Assembly: GCA_900472575.1 (NCBI GenBank)
Contig: UCIV01000019.1
Span: 301,324-365,323 of the forward strand
DNA: 64,000 nt
Direction of reading: 5' to 3'
Source of the DNA: Hyphomicrobiales bacterium
GTDB taxonomy: Bacteria > Pseudomonadota > Alphaproteobacteria > Rhizobiales > Rhizobiaceae
Shown: positions 36,885 to 46,162 of the stretch, piece by piece
How the letters are laid out: each line of letters begins with the position of its first letter
How positions within the stretch are numbered: position 1 is the stretch's first letter
Notes under the pieces: generated by a model
What the model was told of the DNA's origin: nothing
The model's input: only the letters and a program-made list of their open reading frames with translations
Database searches by the model: none
Made by a program: the position numbers and the translations under genes

Positions 36885-37007
36885 GAACCTCTACACGCCG
36901 GTCCGGTATGATGCGTTTGCGGCATGGGAGTGCACAAGCGGCGCTTGTGACGATTGGAAGCCGGGATTAACGTCCCGGTCTCTTTCATTCCTGCCGGGGC
37001 CACAATC

Positions 37008-37907
37008 ATGTCCAGCGAAGACCGCCAGTATCGCCTCGGCGTGATCTATGTCGGCCTGTCGGCGCTGGCCTGGTCTTTGTCGGGCCTGTTCATGCGTGCG
37101 ATCGAGACGGATCTTCCCACGATCATATTTCTGCGCGGGCTGGTCTCGGGCACGGCGACGCTGCTGTTCTTCTTCTATCTGGAACGGGACCGCGCCTGGC
37201 CGATCCTGAAGGCAATTCGCTGGCCGACGATCCTCGCCACCCTGTTTTCCGCCGGCAGCATGATTTCCGGTCTCGGCTCCATCTACTACACCTCGGTTGC
37301 CGATGCGATGGTCATCTATGCGACCGTGCCCTTCGTCACCGCCGGCGTCGCCTTCCTGGTGATCGGCGAAAAGGCCGGCCGCTCGACGCTGATCGCCAGT
37401 ACTCTCGCCTTCGCCGGCGTCGCCGTCATGCTGACGGATGCCGGCGGTGGCGGATCGATGCTCGGCAAGGGACTGGCGGGCATCATGACGCTGACGGTCG
37501 CAGCACTTGCCGTCATCATGCGCCAACACCGTGATGTGCCGATGCTGCCGGCCATGGCGTTTTCCGCCTATCTCTGCTCGGCCGTCACCTTCTGGTTCGC
37601 CAGCCCCGGCACCGCCACCGGGCAGGATATGACGCTGATCTTCCTGTTCGGCATCATGCAGAACGCGCTCGGCCTCATTCTCTACACGTTTGGTGCACGC
37701 CGCATTCCGGCGGCGGATGCCAGCCTCATCATTGCGCTGGAAGTGCCGCTCACGCCGCTTTGGGTGTGGATGTTCATGGCCGAAATACCACCACAGGCCA
37801 CTCTGATCGGCGGCCCCATTGTGCTTGTCGCGCTCTTCGGGCACATCTTCGTCGAATTTAGACGCAGCCGCGGGCCACTTCCCGCAGCACCACAGCAAAG
37901 CCTCTGA
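37008..37907 (+). CDS. EamA/DMT family transporter
   Basis: A 299-residue membrane protein with ten predicted helices in two EamA repeats (first from about residue 10, second from about 150), for example VIYVGLSALAWSLSGLFMRA and GLILYTFGARRIPAADASLI. Members export amino acids or other small metabolites; the substrate is unknown. The start at 37008 skips an 18-residue extension that would place polar residues ahead of the first helix. It precedes the flavoprotein gene by 12 bases, so the two may be cotranscribed. Confidence 0.9.
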   Translation: MSSEDRQYRLGVIYVGLSALAWSLSGLFMRAIETDLPTIIFLRGLVSGTATLLFFFYLERDRAWPILKAIRWPTILATLFSAGSMISGLGSIYYTSVADAMVIYATVPFVTAGVAFLVIGEKAGRSTLIASTLAFAGVAVMLTDAGGGGSMLGKGLAGIMTLTVAALAVIMRQHRDVPMLPAMAFSAYLCSAVTFWFASPGTATGQDMTLIFLFGIMQNALGLILYTFGARRIPAADASLIIALEVPLTPLWVWMFMAEIPPQATLIGGPIVLVALFGHIFVEFRRSRGPLPAAPQQSL

Positions 37908-37919
37908 CTGACTGAGCCC

Positions 37920-39128
37920 ATGACCAAGACAATCGCAATCATCGGCGGCGGCCCGGCCGGGCTTGCGGCGGCGGAACAGCTTTCCGCGGCTGGTCTTGCC
38001 GTGACTGTCTACGACGCGATGCCAACCTTCGCACGCAAATTCCTGCTGGCCGGCAAGTCGGGGCTGAACATCACCCATTCGGAGGATTTTTCCGGTTTTG
38101 CCGAACGTTTCGGCCAAGCCTCCACTCGCCTGCGCCCGGCGCTCGATGCGTTTGCGCCGGATGATGTGCGCCGATGGGCGGCGGAACTCGGCACGGAAAC
38201 ATTCGTCGGCACATCCGGCCGGGTTTTCCCGACGGTGATGAAAGCCTCTCCGCTGCTGCGCGCATGGCTGAAACGGCTGGAAGCCCACGGTGTCACACTC
38301 AAGACCCGGCACCGCTGGACCGGCTTTAATGCAGACGGATATCGCTTCGCGACACCGGATGGCGAAGTCAGCATCCGGCCCGACGCCACGCTTCTGGCCC
38401 TCGGCGGCGCGAGCTGGCCGCGGCTTGGCTCAGACGCCGCCTGGGTGCCGTGGCTAAAGGATCAGGGTATAGCCGTTCGCGACCTGCAGCCGGCCAATTG
38501 CGGCTTCGATGTCGGCTGGAGCGAAATCTTCGTCGAGCGCTTCGCCGGGGCACCGCTTAAATCTGTCTCCACCACATCTGATGCCGGCACCTATCCGGGC
38601 GAATTCGTCATCTCGAAACACGGGATCGAGGGCAGTCTCGTCTATGCCCATTCGGCCGCACTGCGCGACCGGGTTCTGCGTGACGGGAAGGCCACGCTTA
38701 CCGTCGATCTGATGCCGGGCCGAACGCAGGATCGCCTCGCCCGCGATCTGGCAAGGCAGGACGCCAAGGCAAGCTTTTCCAACCGGCTGCGCAAGGGGGC
38801 CGGGCTGGATGGCGTGAAGGCCTCGCTCCTGCGCGAACTGTCTGCGAATGCCAATCGTCTGACGCCGGAACAACTCGCCGAGTTAATCAAGGCATTGCCG
38901 ATCCCGGTTTTGCGCCCCCGCCCGATTGCCGAGGCAATCTCGTCGGCTGGCGGTATTGCCTGGAGCGACATCGACGAGCGCTACATGCTGAAATCCTGCC
39001 CCGGATTGTTCGCAGCCGGTGAAATGATCGACTGGGAAGCGCCGACCGGCGGATACCTGCTCACCGCCTGCCTTGCTACCGGTCGCGCGGCCGCACGCGG
39101 CATCCGGGACTGGCTGTCGGACAGTTAG
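37920..39128 (+). CDS. TIGR03862 family flavoprotein (HI0933-like NAD(P)/FAD oxidoreductase)
   Basis: A 402-residue flavoprotein. An N-terminal FAD Rossmann motif (IAIIGGGPAGLAAAEQLSAA) is followed by ARKFLLAGKSGLNITHSEDF, the HI0933/BaiN signature, and a C-terminal FAD contact PTGGYLLTACLATGRAAARG. The reaction of this subfamily is not established. It lies 12 bases behind the EamA transporter in the same direction; no terminator separates them. Confidence 0.92.
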   Translation: MTKTIAIIGGGPAGLAAAEQLSAAGLAVTVYDAMPTFARKFLLAGKSGLNITHSEDFSGFAERFGQASTRLRPALDAFAPDDVRRWAAELGTETFVGTSGRVFPTVMKASPLLRAWLKRLEAHGVTLKTRHRWTGFNADGYRFATPDGEVSIRPDATLLALGGASWPRLGSDAAWVPWLKDQGIAVRDLQPANCGFDVGWSEIFVERFAGAPLKSVSTTSDAGTYPGEFVISKHGIEGSLVYAHSAALRDRVLRDGKATLTVDLMPGRTQDRLARDLARQDAKASFSNRLRKGAGLDGVKASLLRELSANANRLTPEQLAELIKALPIPVLRPRPIAEAISSAGGIAWSDIDERYMLKSCPGLFAAGEMIDWEAPTGGYLLTACLATGRAAARGIRDWLSDS

Positions 39129-39233
39129 TTTGGACAGGACTGCGACCCTTTCTGCCGCTATTGTCATGGATCAATGCCGTGAAGCCGTTTTGCGGCAGAT
39201 TGCCCAGAAATACACCCCAACCACGCTCGTCAG

Positions 39234-39950
39234 ATGACACGCCAGAGACGTCGACACATCATCCGCAAACGGCGGACCACAACCGGTTTGGCGCTTGTGG
39301 CTGCGGTTTCCTTCATTGCCGGCATGACGGATGCGATCGGCCTCATCCTCTCCGGCGATTTCGTCTCCTTCATGAGCGGCAACACAACGCGCGCGGCAAT
39401 ATCCGTTGCCGATGGCGATTACACTCACGCACTGACCCTGTTCGGCGCGATATGGGTCTTCATTCTTGGCAATGCGCTCGGCATCGTGCTTGCCCACCGT
39501 GTCTCGGCGCGGCGCGCCTTTGTGGTGCTCTCAACCGTTGCCATCCTGCTTGCAGGCGCCTCGGTACTGCCGGCGGATTACCTGCGTGTGCAATTCTATC
39601 TGGTCGTGCTGTCAATGGGCCTGATCAACGCAACGGTTGAACAGATCGAAGGCCTGCCGATCGGGCTGACCTACATTACCGGGGCATTGTCCCGCTTCGG
39701 CCGTGGCATCGGGCGATGGATGATCGGCGATCGCAATCCGCGCGGCTGGCTGATCCAGACCGTGCCATGGACCGGCATGGCGGCCGGAGCGGTGACTGGA
39801 GCCTTCATCACCCATTCCATGGGCAAGGATGCACTGTCTGTCGTCGCCATGCTGACGATCGTCGTCGCGCTCGCCACCCGTGCGCTGCCACGCCCGCTTC
39901 ACCTGCATTTCCAGCAGCCGATCGTTCACCGCCGCCGCGACGCGCTGTAA
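39234..39950 (+). CDS. YoaK/DUF1275 family membrane protein
   Basis: A 238-residue protein with about six helices and the family's GDFVSFMSGNTTRAAISVAD motif near residue 40. The function of the family is unknown; a transport role is usually assumed. It is transcribed with its own short leader (105 bases after the flavoprotein) and is followed after 30 bases by the YdcF-like gene. Confidence 0.88.
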   Translation: MTRQRRRHIIRKRRTTTGLALVAAVSFIAGMTDAIGLILSGDFVSFMSGNTTRAAISVADGDYTHALTLFGAIWVFILGNALGIVLAHRVSARRAFVVLSTVAILLAGASVLPADYLRVQFYLVVLSMGLINATVEQIEGLPIGLTYITGALSRFGRGIGRWMIGDRNPRGWLIQTVPWTGMAAGAVTGAFITHSMGKDALSVVAMLTIVVALATRALPRPLHLHFQQPIVHRRRDAL

Positions 39951-39980
39951 ACTGCGCGCGAATCGAATTCGCGAGCGTCC

Positions 39981-40769
39981 ATGTTTCTTCTCTCTAAGTT
40001 GTTCTGGGTTTTCGCCCAACCGCTCTCCATCGCCTTCCTGCTAGCGACGCTAGCGGCAGCGCTTGCCTTCGTCGGCTGGCGAAGGCTTTCCGGCCTCTCG
40101 GCATGTCTTGCGGCGCTTGTGCTTTTCATCACGCTGTTCACGACAACGGGTGTGGTGGCATTGCAGGTTCTCGAAGCACGGTTTGAAAGACAAGCAAAGG
40201 ATCTTGCCGAGGTCTCGTGCATGATCATCCTCGGTGGCGCCTTCGACAATGAGATCAATACGGCACGCGGTGGCATGGAGCTCAACCAGTCGGCCGACCG
40301 CTTCGTCGAGGCCCTGAGGCTTGCTCGCAACTACCCTGAGACACGCATCCTGATTTCAGGCGGTGACGGGTCGATCAGCGGCACTTTCGAGGGCGAAGCT
40401 CAAACGGCGGAACGCTTCTTTTCGGCCTTCGGGATATCTTCCGAGCGGCTGATCAAGGAAAACACGTCGCGCACGACCTACGAGAACAGCCTCAACACAG
40501 CCGAACTCTTGAAAGCTCAGGGGTTGGAAAACTGCCTGCTGATCACCTCGGCCTTTCACATGCCGCGCTCGGTCGGGCTGTTCGCCAAGGCCGGCATTGC
40601 GGTCACGCCTTGGCCGGTCGATTATCGCACGAGCGGCGTGGTGCGACCCGGCCTGGACTTCACCCAGCCGGCGCTCAACGCCCAGATCACCACGACTGCC
40701 GCGCGGGAGTGGATGAGCCTTGCCGCCTATTATCTGACGGGCCGGATCGGCTCGTTCTTGCCAAGATAA
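39981..40769 (+). CDS. YdcF family (DUF218) protein
   Basis: A 262-residue inner-membrane protein with two N-terminal helices (WVFAQPLSIAFLLATLAAAL and a second near 45-60) and a DUF218 domain (SCMIILGGAFDNEINTARGG; ENTSRTTYENSLNTAELLKA). E. coli relatives ElyC and SanA affect envelope synthesis and permeability; a similar envelope role is plausible. Its stop abuts the converging gene at 40770 with no gap, so transcripts overlap at the 3' ends. Confidence 0.9.
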   Translation: MFLLSKLFWVFAQPLSIAFLLATLAAALAFVGWRRLSGLSACLAALVLFITLFTTTGVVALQVLEARFERQAKDLAEVSCMIILGGAFDNEINTARGGMELNQSADRFVEALRLARNYPETRILISGGDGSISGTFEGEAQTAERFFSAFGISSERLIKENTSRTTYENSLNTAELLKAQGLENCLLITSAFHMPRSVGLFAKAGIAVTPWPVDYRTSGVVRPGLDFTQPALNAQITTTAAREWMSLAAYYLTGRIGSFLPR

Positions 40770-41291
40770 CTATTTCTTCGAGATCGTGACGAATTTCGTT
40801 CCGCGAACACGAACGCGCATTTCGCAAGGTACCGCATCGGTACGCTCGCAGAAACGCGGATGCATTTTGAACATGAAGACCATGTTGCCAAAATACTGGA
40901 CGAAATCGTAGCCATAGACCTGGGCGGTGGCGATCATGATGTAACCGCCCTCCTTGGCCTGGACATAGAAATTCTGCGGGCAGCCATCCTGATTGCATCT
41001 TGGTCCGCGAACGCCGTCACAGGTCATGTCGCTGTGATCGATAACGACATCGGTAATATTGTCGTTGTTAATATCGAAGCGCTTGACGAAATTCGGCCCG
41101 AAATCGACCGTCTTGCAGCTTTTCCTGAAGAAGCCCTTTTCGAACATTTCCGGATCTTGCAGCAGCTGTTGCTGGGCCGATGCCATCACGGGCATCATCA
41201 CCAGAAGGGCAATGGCTTGGATTATCGCGACAAAATGCTTCTTCACGGCGTTCACCACAGGCAAATTGATCTGTTTATGACGCTGCAGCAC
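40770..41291 (-). CDS. Exported hypothetical protein
   Basis: A 173-residue protein with a Sec signal (AIIQAIALLVMMPVMASAQQ) cleaved after Ala near residue 39, giving a small periplasmic protein of about 134 residues with six cysteines, likely paired in disulphides (KSCKTVDFG, MTCDGVRGPRCNQDGCPQNF, PRFCERTDAVPCEMRV). FDINNDNITDVVIDHSDMTC resembles a calcium-binding FG-GAP-like loop, so metal binding is possible. The family is not recognised. The start may lie up to 12 codons further in. Confidence 0.72.
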   Translation of the reverse strand: MLQRHKQINLPVVNAVKKHFVAIIQAIALLVMMPVMASAQQQLLQDPEMFEKGFFRKSCKTVDFGPNFVKRFDINNDNITDVVIDHSDMTCDGVRGPRCNQDGCPQNFYVQAKEGGYIMIATAQVYGYDFVQYFGNMVFMFKMHPRFCERTDAVPCEMRVRVRGTKFVTISKK

Positions 41292-41368
41292 GAATTACGT
41301 ATATGCAGGACACGAATTATTGTCCTCAACCATTAGCCCCGAGCACTTGCGCGACGCTGGAGAATGAC

Positions 41369-42028
41369 ATGCCGCTGCTGATGATACTCGATTATATGGG
41401 CGTTGCGGTCTTTGCAGCAACCGGCGCGCTTGCCGCCTCGCGCAAGGAACTCGATCTCATCGGCTTCCTTTTCTTTGCCGCGGTGACCGGATCGGGCGGA
41501 GGAACCGTGCGTGATCTGATCCTCGGTCGCCCGGTGTTCTGGGTCATCGATCCGATCTACATTCTCATCTGCGTCGCCACCGGCGCCTTCGTCTATTTCA
41601 CCGCCTATTACGTGGAATCGCGTTACAAGCTGCTTTTGTGGCTGGATGCGATCGGCCTTGCCGCCTACTGCGTGCTCGGCGCCGCCAAGGGCATGGCCGC
41701 AACCGGATCGCCAACGATTGCGATCGTCACCGGCGTGATGACCGCGACCCTGGGCGGCGTGTTACGCGACGTTCTGGCAAACGAGCCCTCGGTACTGTTG
41801 CGCCCGGAGATCTACATCACATCCGCGCTTGCTGGAGCCGCAACCTTTACGGCCGTACACGCGATGGGCCAGCCGCTTTTCGTCAGCGCCGGCTGCGGTG
41901 TGGTGATTTCCTTTGCGCTCCGCGGCGGCGCGCTCCATTACGGCTGGACCCTGCCGCGCTATATGTCGCGACCAGGCAGGCCTCCCGAAGAAGCTCTGAA
42001 GTCAAGCAAAAGGAAGAAGCGCCGCTAA
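41369..42028 (+). CDS. UPF0126/TRIC-type membrane channel protein (YadS family)
   Basis: A 219-residue protein with six to seven helices in two related three-helix repeats, each carrying a glycine-rich turn: TGSGGGTVRDLILGRPVFWV (near 45) and TATLGGVLRDVLANEPSVLL (near 130). The fold is that of trimeric intracellular cation channels, which conduct K+ or Na+. GGAGAA before 41369 sets the start; an upstream ATG at 41303 would add an implausible Cys/Pro-rich segment. Lone gene, divergent from the exported protein. Confidence 0.9.
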   Translation: MPLLMILDYMGVAVFAATGALAASRKELDLIGFLFFAAVTGSGGGTVRDLILGRPVFWVIDPIYILICVATGAFVYFTAYYVESRYKLLLWLDAIGLAAYCVLGAAKGMAATGSPTIAIVTGVMTATLGGVLRDVLANEPSVLLRPEIYITSALAGAATFTAVHAMGQPLFVSAGCGVVISFALRGGALHYGWTLPRYMSRPGRPPEEALKSSKRKKRR

Positions 42029-42089
42029 AGCGGCTTCAACGCAATTTCGGCAAAACCGATGCCCGGTTTTGTCGGAATGTCTTCAAGCG

Positions 42090-42527
42090 TCACGAGCGCT
42101 TTTCACGCAGGCGGATGACGACGTCCACATGGGCAATCTCCATGCCTTCCGGAGGTTCCGGCAGATTGCCGATCTCCAGATTGCCGACGGGAAGGTCCAT
42201 GACCTCGTTGCGGCCTTCGATGAAGAAGTGATGGTGATCCGACGTGTTGGTGTCGAAATAGGTCTTGGCGCCTTCGACGGCGAGAACGCGGATCAGGCCG
42301 GCTTCGGTAAATTGGTGAAGCGTATTGTAGACGGTTGCCAATGAGACCGGCACGCCTGCGATGATCGCTTCCTCGTGCAGTTCCTCGACCGTCAGGTGGC
42401 GGTCACCCTTGGCAAAAAGAAGATCGCCCAGCGCCACGCGCTGCCGTGTCGGCCGCAGGCCATGATGGCGCAACTTCACTTCGATTTCGGGTATGGCTTC
42501 TGCCATTCTGATCTGGAGCTCCTGCAA
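42090..42527 (-). CDS. irr: Iron response regulator Irr (Fur family)
   Basis: A 145-residue Fur-family protein: winged helix with AGVPVSLATVYNTLHQFTEA and the His-rich DHHHFFIEG motif at which Irr binds haem. The N-terminal Cys-Pro haem motif found in Bradyrhizobium Irr is absent, as in other Rhizobiaceae. Irr represses or activates iron and haem genes through ICE motifs under iron limitation and is degraded or inactivated by haem. The position divergent from fabA is typical of rhizobial irr. An alternative start lies at the eighth codon (MAEAIPEIE). Confidence 0.94.
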   Translation of the reverse strand: MQELQIRMAEAIPEIEVKLRHHGLRPTRQRVALGDLLFAKGDRHLTVEELHEEAIIAGVPVSLATVYNTLHQFTEAGLIRVLAVEGAKTYFDTNTSDHHHFFIEGRNEVMDLPVGNLEIGNLPEPPEGMEIAHVDVVIRLREKRS

Positions 42528-42797
42528 CTCGCGACACTTCTCAAGTTTCGGATATAACTTTTGGCGGCTTGAGTTTCAACAGTTTCCCGCGTCGGATGCG
42601 CACGCAATGCCGCAAATATTCGGATTTTATGCCCGTCCCTCTGGTTTGCACGCTCCGGTTCCTATATGCGGACGTGACAAAATGATGTTCCAAGGCCCAA
42701 TATCCCGGACCCGGAATGTTCAACGCTTCAATCATGGCTGTGCCTGAAACAGGGCTTGGCCCGCCTGACCTAGCGATCATAGGGGATGCGGAATTCG

Positions 42798-43313
42798 ATG
42801 ACGACCAGACAATCCAGCTTCAATTACGAAGAAATTCTCGCCTGCGCACATGGTGAGCTCTTCGGGCCGGGTAACGCGCAATTGCCGCTGCCGCCGATGC
42901 TGATGGTCCACCGTATCACCGATATTTCAGAGACCGGCGGCGCTTTCGACAAGGGCTACATTCGCGCGGAATACGACGTGAAGCCTGACGACTGGTACTT
43001 CCCCTGCCATTTCGAAGGCAACCCGATCATGCCGGGCTGCCTCGGCCTCGACGGCATGTGGCAGCTGACCGGCTTCTTCCTCGGCTGGCTGGGCGAAGAA
43101 GGCCGCGGCATGGCGCTTTCGACCGGTGAAGTAAAGTTCAAGGGCATGATCCGCCCGACCACTAAGCTTCTCGAATTCGGCATCGACTTCAAGCGCGTCA
43201 TGAAGGGCCGGCTCGTGCTCGGCACCGCAGACGGCTGGCTGAAGGCCGACGGAGAAACTATCTATCAGGCAACCGACCTTCGCGTCGGCCTGTCCAAGGA
43301 CAAGACGGCCTGA
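42798..43313 (+). CDS. fabA: 3-hydroxyacyl-[acyl-carrier-protein] dehydratase/isomerase
   Basis: A 171-residue FabA. The catalytic His and Asp lie in [20 protein letters not shown]. It dehydrates 3-hydroxydecanoyl-ACP and isomerises the double bond, starting unsaturated fatty-acid synthesis. The ATG at 42798 ([12 protein letters not shown]) matches the family length; one 12 bases upstream is too close to any ribosome-binding site. It leads a fabA-fabB-fabI operon with gaps of 45 and 4 bases. Confidence 0.97.
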   Translation: MTTRQSSFNYEEILACAHGELFGPGNAQLPLPPMLMVHRITDISETGGAFDKGYIRAEYDVKPDDWYFPCHFEGNPIMPGCLGLDGMWQLTGFFLGWLGEEGRGMALSTGEVKFKGMIRPTTKLLEFGIDFKRVMKGRLVLGTADGWLKADGETIYQATDLRVGLSKDKTA

Positions 43314-43358
43314 GTTGAACTCAAGGCCAACTGACGGAAACAACAAGGGTTACAGCAA

Positions 43359-44582
43359 ATGAGACGGGTAGTTGTCACGGGCCTCGGTATCGTGTCCTCG
43401 ATCGGTAACGACGCAGGCGAAGTCACCGAATCCTTGAGGGCTGCGAAATCCGGCATCTCCTTTTCTCCCGATTTCGCCGAGCACGGTTTCAAGTGCCAGG
43501 TCTGGGGAAAGCCGAATATCGACACGACGGATCTCGTTGACCGCCGCGCCATGCGCTTCCTTTCCCAGGGCGGCGCCTGGAACCACGTTGCGATGAAGCA
43601 GGCGCTGGCAGACAGCGGCCTGGAAGAAAAAGATTATGCCGAAAACGAGCGTGCCGGCATCATCATGGGTTCGGGCGGTCCTTCCACCCGCACGCTGATC
43701 GAAGCCGCCGACATCACGATCAAGAACAACAGCCCGAAGCGTATCGGTCCGTTCGCCGTGCCGAAGGCGATGTCCTCCACGGCATCGGCAACGCTTGCCA
43801 CCTGGTTCAAGATCCACGGCGTCAACTACTCGATCTCGTCGGCCTGCTCGACCTCGGCACATTGCATCGGCAATGCTGCTGAAATGATCCAGTGGGGCAA
43901 GCAGGACATCATGTTCGCCGGCGGCCACGAGGATCTCGACTGGACCATGTCGAACCTGTTCGACGCGATGGGCGCCATGTCTTCGAAGTATAACGATAAC
44001 GCAGCCAATGCCTCGCGCGCCTATGACGCCGATCGCGACGGTTTCGTCATCGCCGGCGGTGCAGGCGTGCTGGTTCTCGAAGAGCTGGAACATGCCAAGG
44101 CTCGTGGCGCCAAGATCTATGCCGAAATCACCGGTTACGGCGCAACGTCGGACGGCTACGACATGGTCGCTCCGTCGGGCGAAGGCGCGATCCGCTGCAT
44201 GCGCCAGGCACTGTCAACGGTGAAGGGCGAAGTCGATTACATCAACACCCACGGCACCTCGACGCCGGTAGGCGACTCGAAGGAAATCGGTGCGATCCGC
44301 GAAGTCTTCAAGGACAAGATCCCGCATATCCAGTCGACCAAGTCGCTGACCGGCCATTCGCTCGGTGCTGCCGGCGTGCAGGAATCGATCTACGGCCTTC
44401 TGATGATGCAGGCCGGCTTCATCGGCGAAAGCGCGCATATCCAGAACCTCGATCCCGAATTCGACGGCGTGCCGATCGTGCGCAAGCGCATCGACAATGC
44501 CAAGATCGACACGGTTCTGTCGAACTCGTTCGGTTTCGGCGGCACCAACGCAACGCTCGTATTCCAGCGCTACAACGGATAA
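43359..44582 (+). CDS. fabB: 3-oxoacyl-[acyl-carrier-protein] synthase I
   Basis: A 407-residue condensing enzyme. The active-site Cys lies in [20 protein letters not shown] and the two His in [13 protein letters not shown] and [13 protein letters not shown]. FabB elongates the cis-3-decenoyl-ACP made by FabA, which is why the two genes sit together. The following fabI starts four bases after the fabB stop. Confidence 0.97.
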   Translation: MRRVVVTGLGIVSSIGNDAGEVTESLRAAKSGISFSPDFAEHGFKCQVWGKPNIDTTDLVDRRAMRFLSQGGAWNHVAMKQALADSGLEEKDYAENERAGIIMGSGGPSTRTLIEAADITIKNNSPKRIGPFAVPKAMSSTASATLATWFKIHGVNYSISSACSTSAHCIGNAAEMIQWGKQDIMFAGGHEDLDWTMSNLFDAMGAMSSKYNDNAANASRAYDADRDGFVIAGGAGVLVLEELEHAKARGAKIYAEITGYGATSDGYDMVAPSGEGAIRCMRQALSTVKGEVDYINTHGTSTPVGDSKEIGAIREVFKDKIPHIQSTKSLTGHSLGAAGVQESIYGLLMMQAGFIGESAHIQNLDPEFDGVPIVRKRIDNAKIDTVLSNSFGFGGTNATLVFQRYNG

Positions 44583-44586
44583 ACCC

Positions 44587-45393
44587 ATGACGGGTATCAT
44601 GCAGGGGAAGCGCGGCCTCATCATGGGGGTCGCGAACAACCATTCGATCGCCTGGGGCATTGCAAAAGCCTTGTCCGCCCAGGGCGCGGAACTGGCCTTC
44701 ACCTATCAGGGTGAGGCCTTGGGCAAGCGGGTAAGGCCGCTTGCGACAGAAATCGGCTCCGATTTCGTCATCCCCTGCGACGTTGAAGACTTGCACTCGG
44801 TCGACGCGACCTTCGCGGCGATCAGAGAGCGCTGGGGCTCCTTCGATTTCCTCGTTCATGCGATCGGCTTTTCCGACAAGAACGAGCTGAAGGGCCTTTA
44901 TGCCGACACCACGCGCGAAAACTTTTCCCGCACAATGGTGATTTCCTGCTTTTCCTTCACCGAGATTGCCAAGCGGGCGGTCGAGCTGATGCCTAACGGC
45001 GGCTCGCTGCTGACGCTGACCTATAACGGCTCGCAACGCGTCATTCCCAATTATAACGTCATGGGCGTCGCCAAGGCTGCTCTAGAGGCCTCGGTGCGCT
45101 ATCTCGCGGCTGATTACGGTCCGCGTGACATCCGCGTCAACACGATCTCCGCCGGCCCCGTGCGCACGCTTGCCGGAGCGGGTATTTCGGATGCCCGTGC
45201 GATCTATTCCTGGAACCGGGAAAACGCCCCCTTACGCCGTACCGCTACGATCGAGGATATCGGCGGCTCTGCGCTTTATCTCCTCTCCGACCTTTCGCGC
45301 GGCGTGACCGGCGAAGTGCATTACGTGGATGCCGGCTACAGCATCACCTCGCTGCCGACCCTCGACAAGCTGCGCCGGGCCGACACCGAATAA
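44587..45393 (+). CDS. fabI: Enoyl-[acyl-carrier-protein] reductase [NADH]
   Basis: A 268-residue short-chain reductase of the FabI type: GLIMGVANNHSIAWGIAKAL, then the Tyr-X6-Tyr-X-Met-X-X-X-Lys core in RVIPNYNVMGVAKAALEASV, and ISAGPVRTLAGAGISD in the substrate loop. It reduces the enoyl-ACP in each elongation cycle. An in-frame extension into fabB is rejected because the family starts at the MTGIMQGKRGLI segment. Confidence 0.96.
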   Translation: MTGIMQGKRGLIMGVANNHSIAWGIAKALSAQGAELAFTYQGEALGKRVRPLATEIGSDFVIPCDVEDLHSVDATFAAIRERWGSFDFLVHAIGFSDKNELKGLYADTTRENFSRTMVISCFSFTEIAKRAVELMPNGGSLLTLTYNGSQRVIPNYNVMGVAKAALEASVRYLAADYGPRDIRVNTISAGPVRTLAGAGISDARAIYSWNRENAPLRRTATIEDIGGSALYLLSDLSRGVTGEVHYVDAGYSITSLPTLDKLRRADTE

Positions 45394-45415
45394 GCCAAGC
45401 TTCTCGTATTGCGTT

Positions 45416-46066
45416 CTAAGGCTTGAGATTAATCCGTTTGAGCTCCTCAGCGGCTTGGGCGTTCCCAGCCTCTGTGGCCTCTTTCAGCAACAATTTGGCT
45501 CTCTTCGGATCTTCCGCTTCGATCAGCTGCGCCAGCTTCCATTTAGCCCAGTGATCATTTGTCTTCGGCAGGCTGCGCTCAAAATAGCGGCGCGCAAGCG
45601 CGACATCCTTCTTGATGCCCTCGCCATCGGCAAGCATGAAGGCCAGCATGTGATAGCCCCAGATATTGTCATTTTCGGCCGCGACGCGATACCAGATGGC
45701 GGCGATTGCGGGATCGGCTGTGACGGCGATCCCCTTCTGGTAACACCAGCCGACCTTGAGCTGGCCATGCTTGTCGTTCCTGGCCGCCGCCTTCATGTAC
45801 CACTGAAATGCCTGTATCGGGTCGGGAGCGAGGCCTTGGCCGTTTTCGAAGATCTCACCGAGCTTGTAGGCGGCGGCTATATTGCCCTTGTCTGCGGCAA
45901 GCCGGAAATAGTGGGCAGCAAGCCTCTGATCGGCCGGACCCGCCGCCTTGCGTCCCTGATGCATCTCGGCGGCGTTATACCATTCCCAGGTGATACGCGC
46001 GGAATCAGAGAAGGCCGCATTCGTGGCGGCAAGCCATATAACAATAACCGCGATCAACCGTTTCAT
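45416..46066 (-). CDS. Exported Sel1-like repeat protein
   Basis: A 216-residue protein with a Sec signal (KRLIAVIVIWLAATNAAFSD) followed by four Sel1-type repeats, recognisable from HYFRLAADKGNIAAAYKLGE, AFQWYMKAAARNDKHGQLKV, IWYRVAAENDNIWGYHMLAF and RRYFERSLPKTNDHWAKWKL. These form a superhelical scaffold for protein contacts in the periplasm. In rhizobia, such proteins (ExoR-like) can control sensors, but this one is shorter and nothing in the neighbourhood indicates a partner. It converges on fabI with 22 bases between. Confidence 0.85.
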   Translation of the reverse strand: MKRLIAVIVIWLAATNAAFSDSARITWEWYNAAEMHQGRKAAGPADQRLAAHYFRLAADKGNIAAAYKLGEIFENGQGLAPDPIQAFQWYMKAAARNDKHGQLKVGWCYQKGIAVTADPAIAAIWYRVAAENDNIWGYHMLAFMLADGEGIKKDVALARRYFERSLPKTNDHWAKWKLAQLIEAEDPKRAKLLLKEATEAGNAQAAEELKRINLKP

Positions 46067-46162
46067 TCACGCGCCCCACACCACCGAATGCAACCTTAAT
46101 TTGCATTCGGTGAATTAGGCAAGGGATGGAAACGATCGAGCTTTCTCGAAGCGCCTTGGCGC

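Noticed and set aside
36891..38312. 473-codon open frame opposite the EamA and flavoprotein genes
   Set aside because: It spans two recognised genes on the plus strand and has no family signature.
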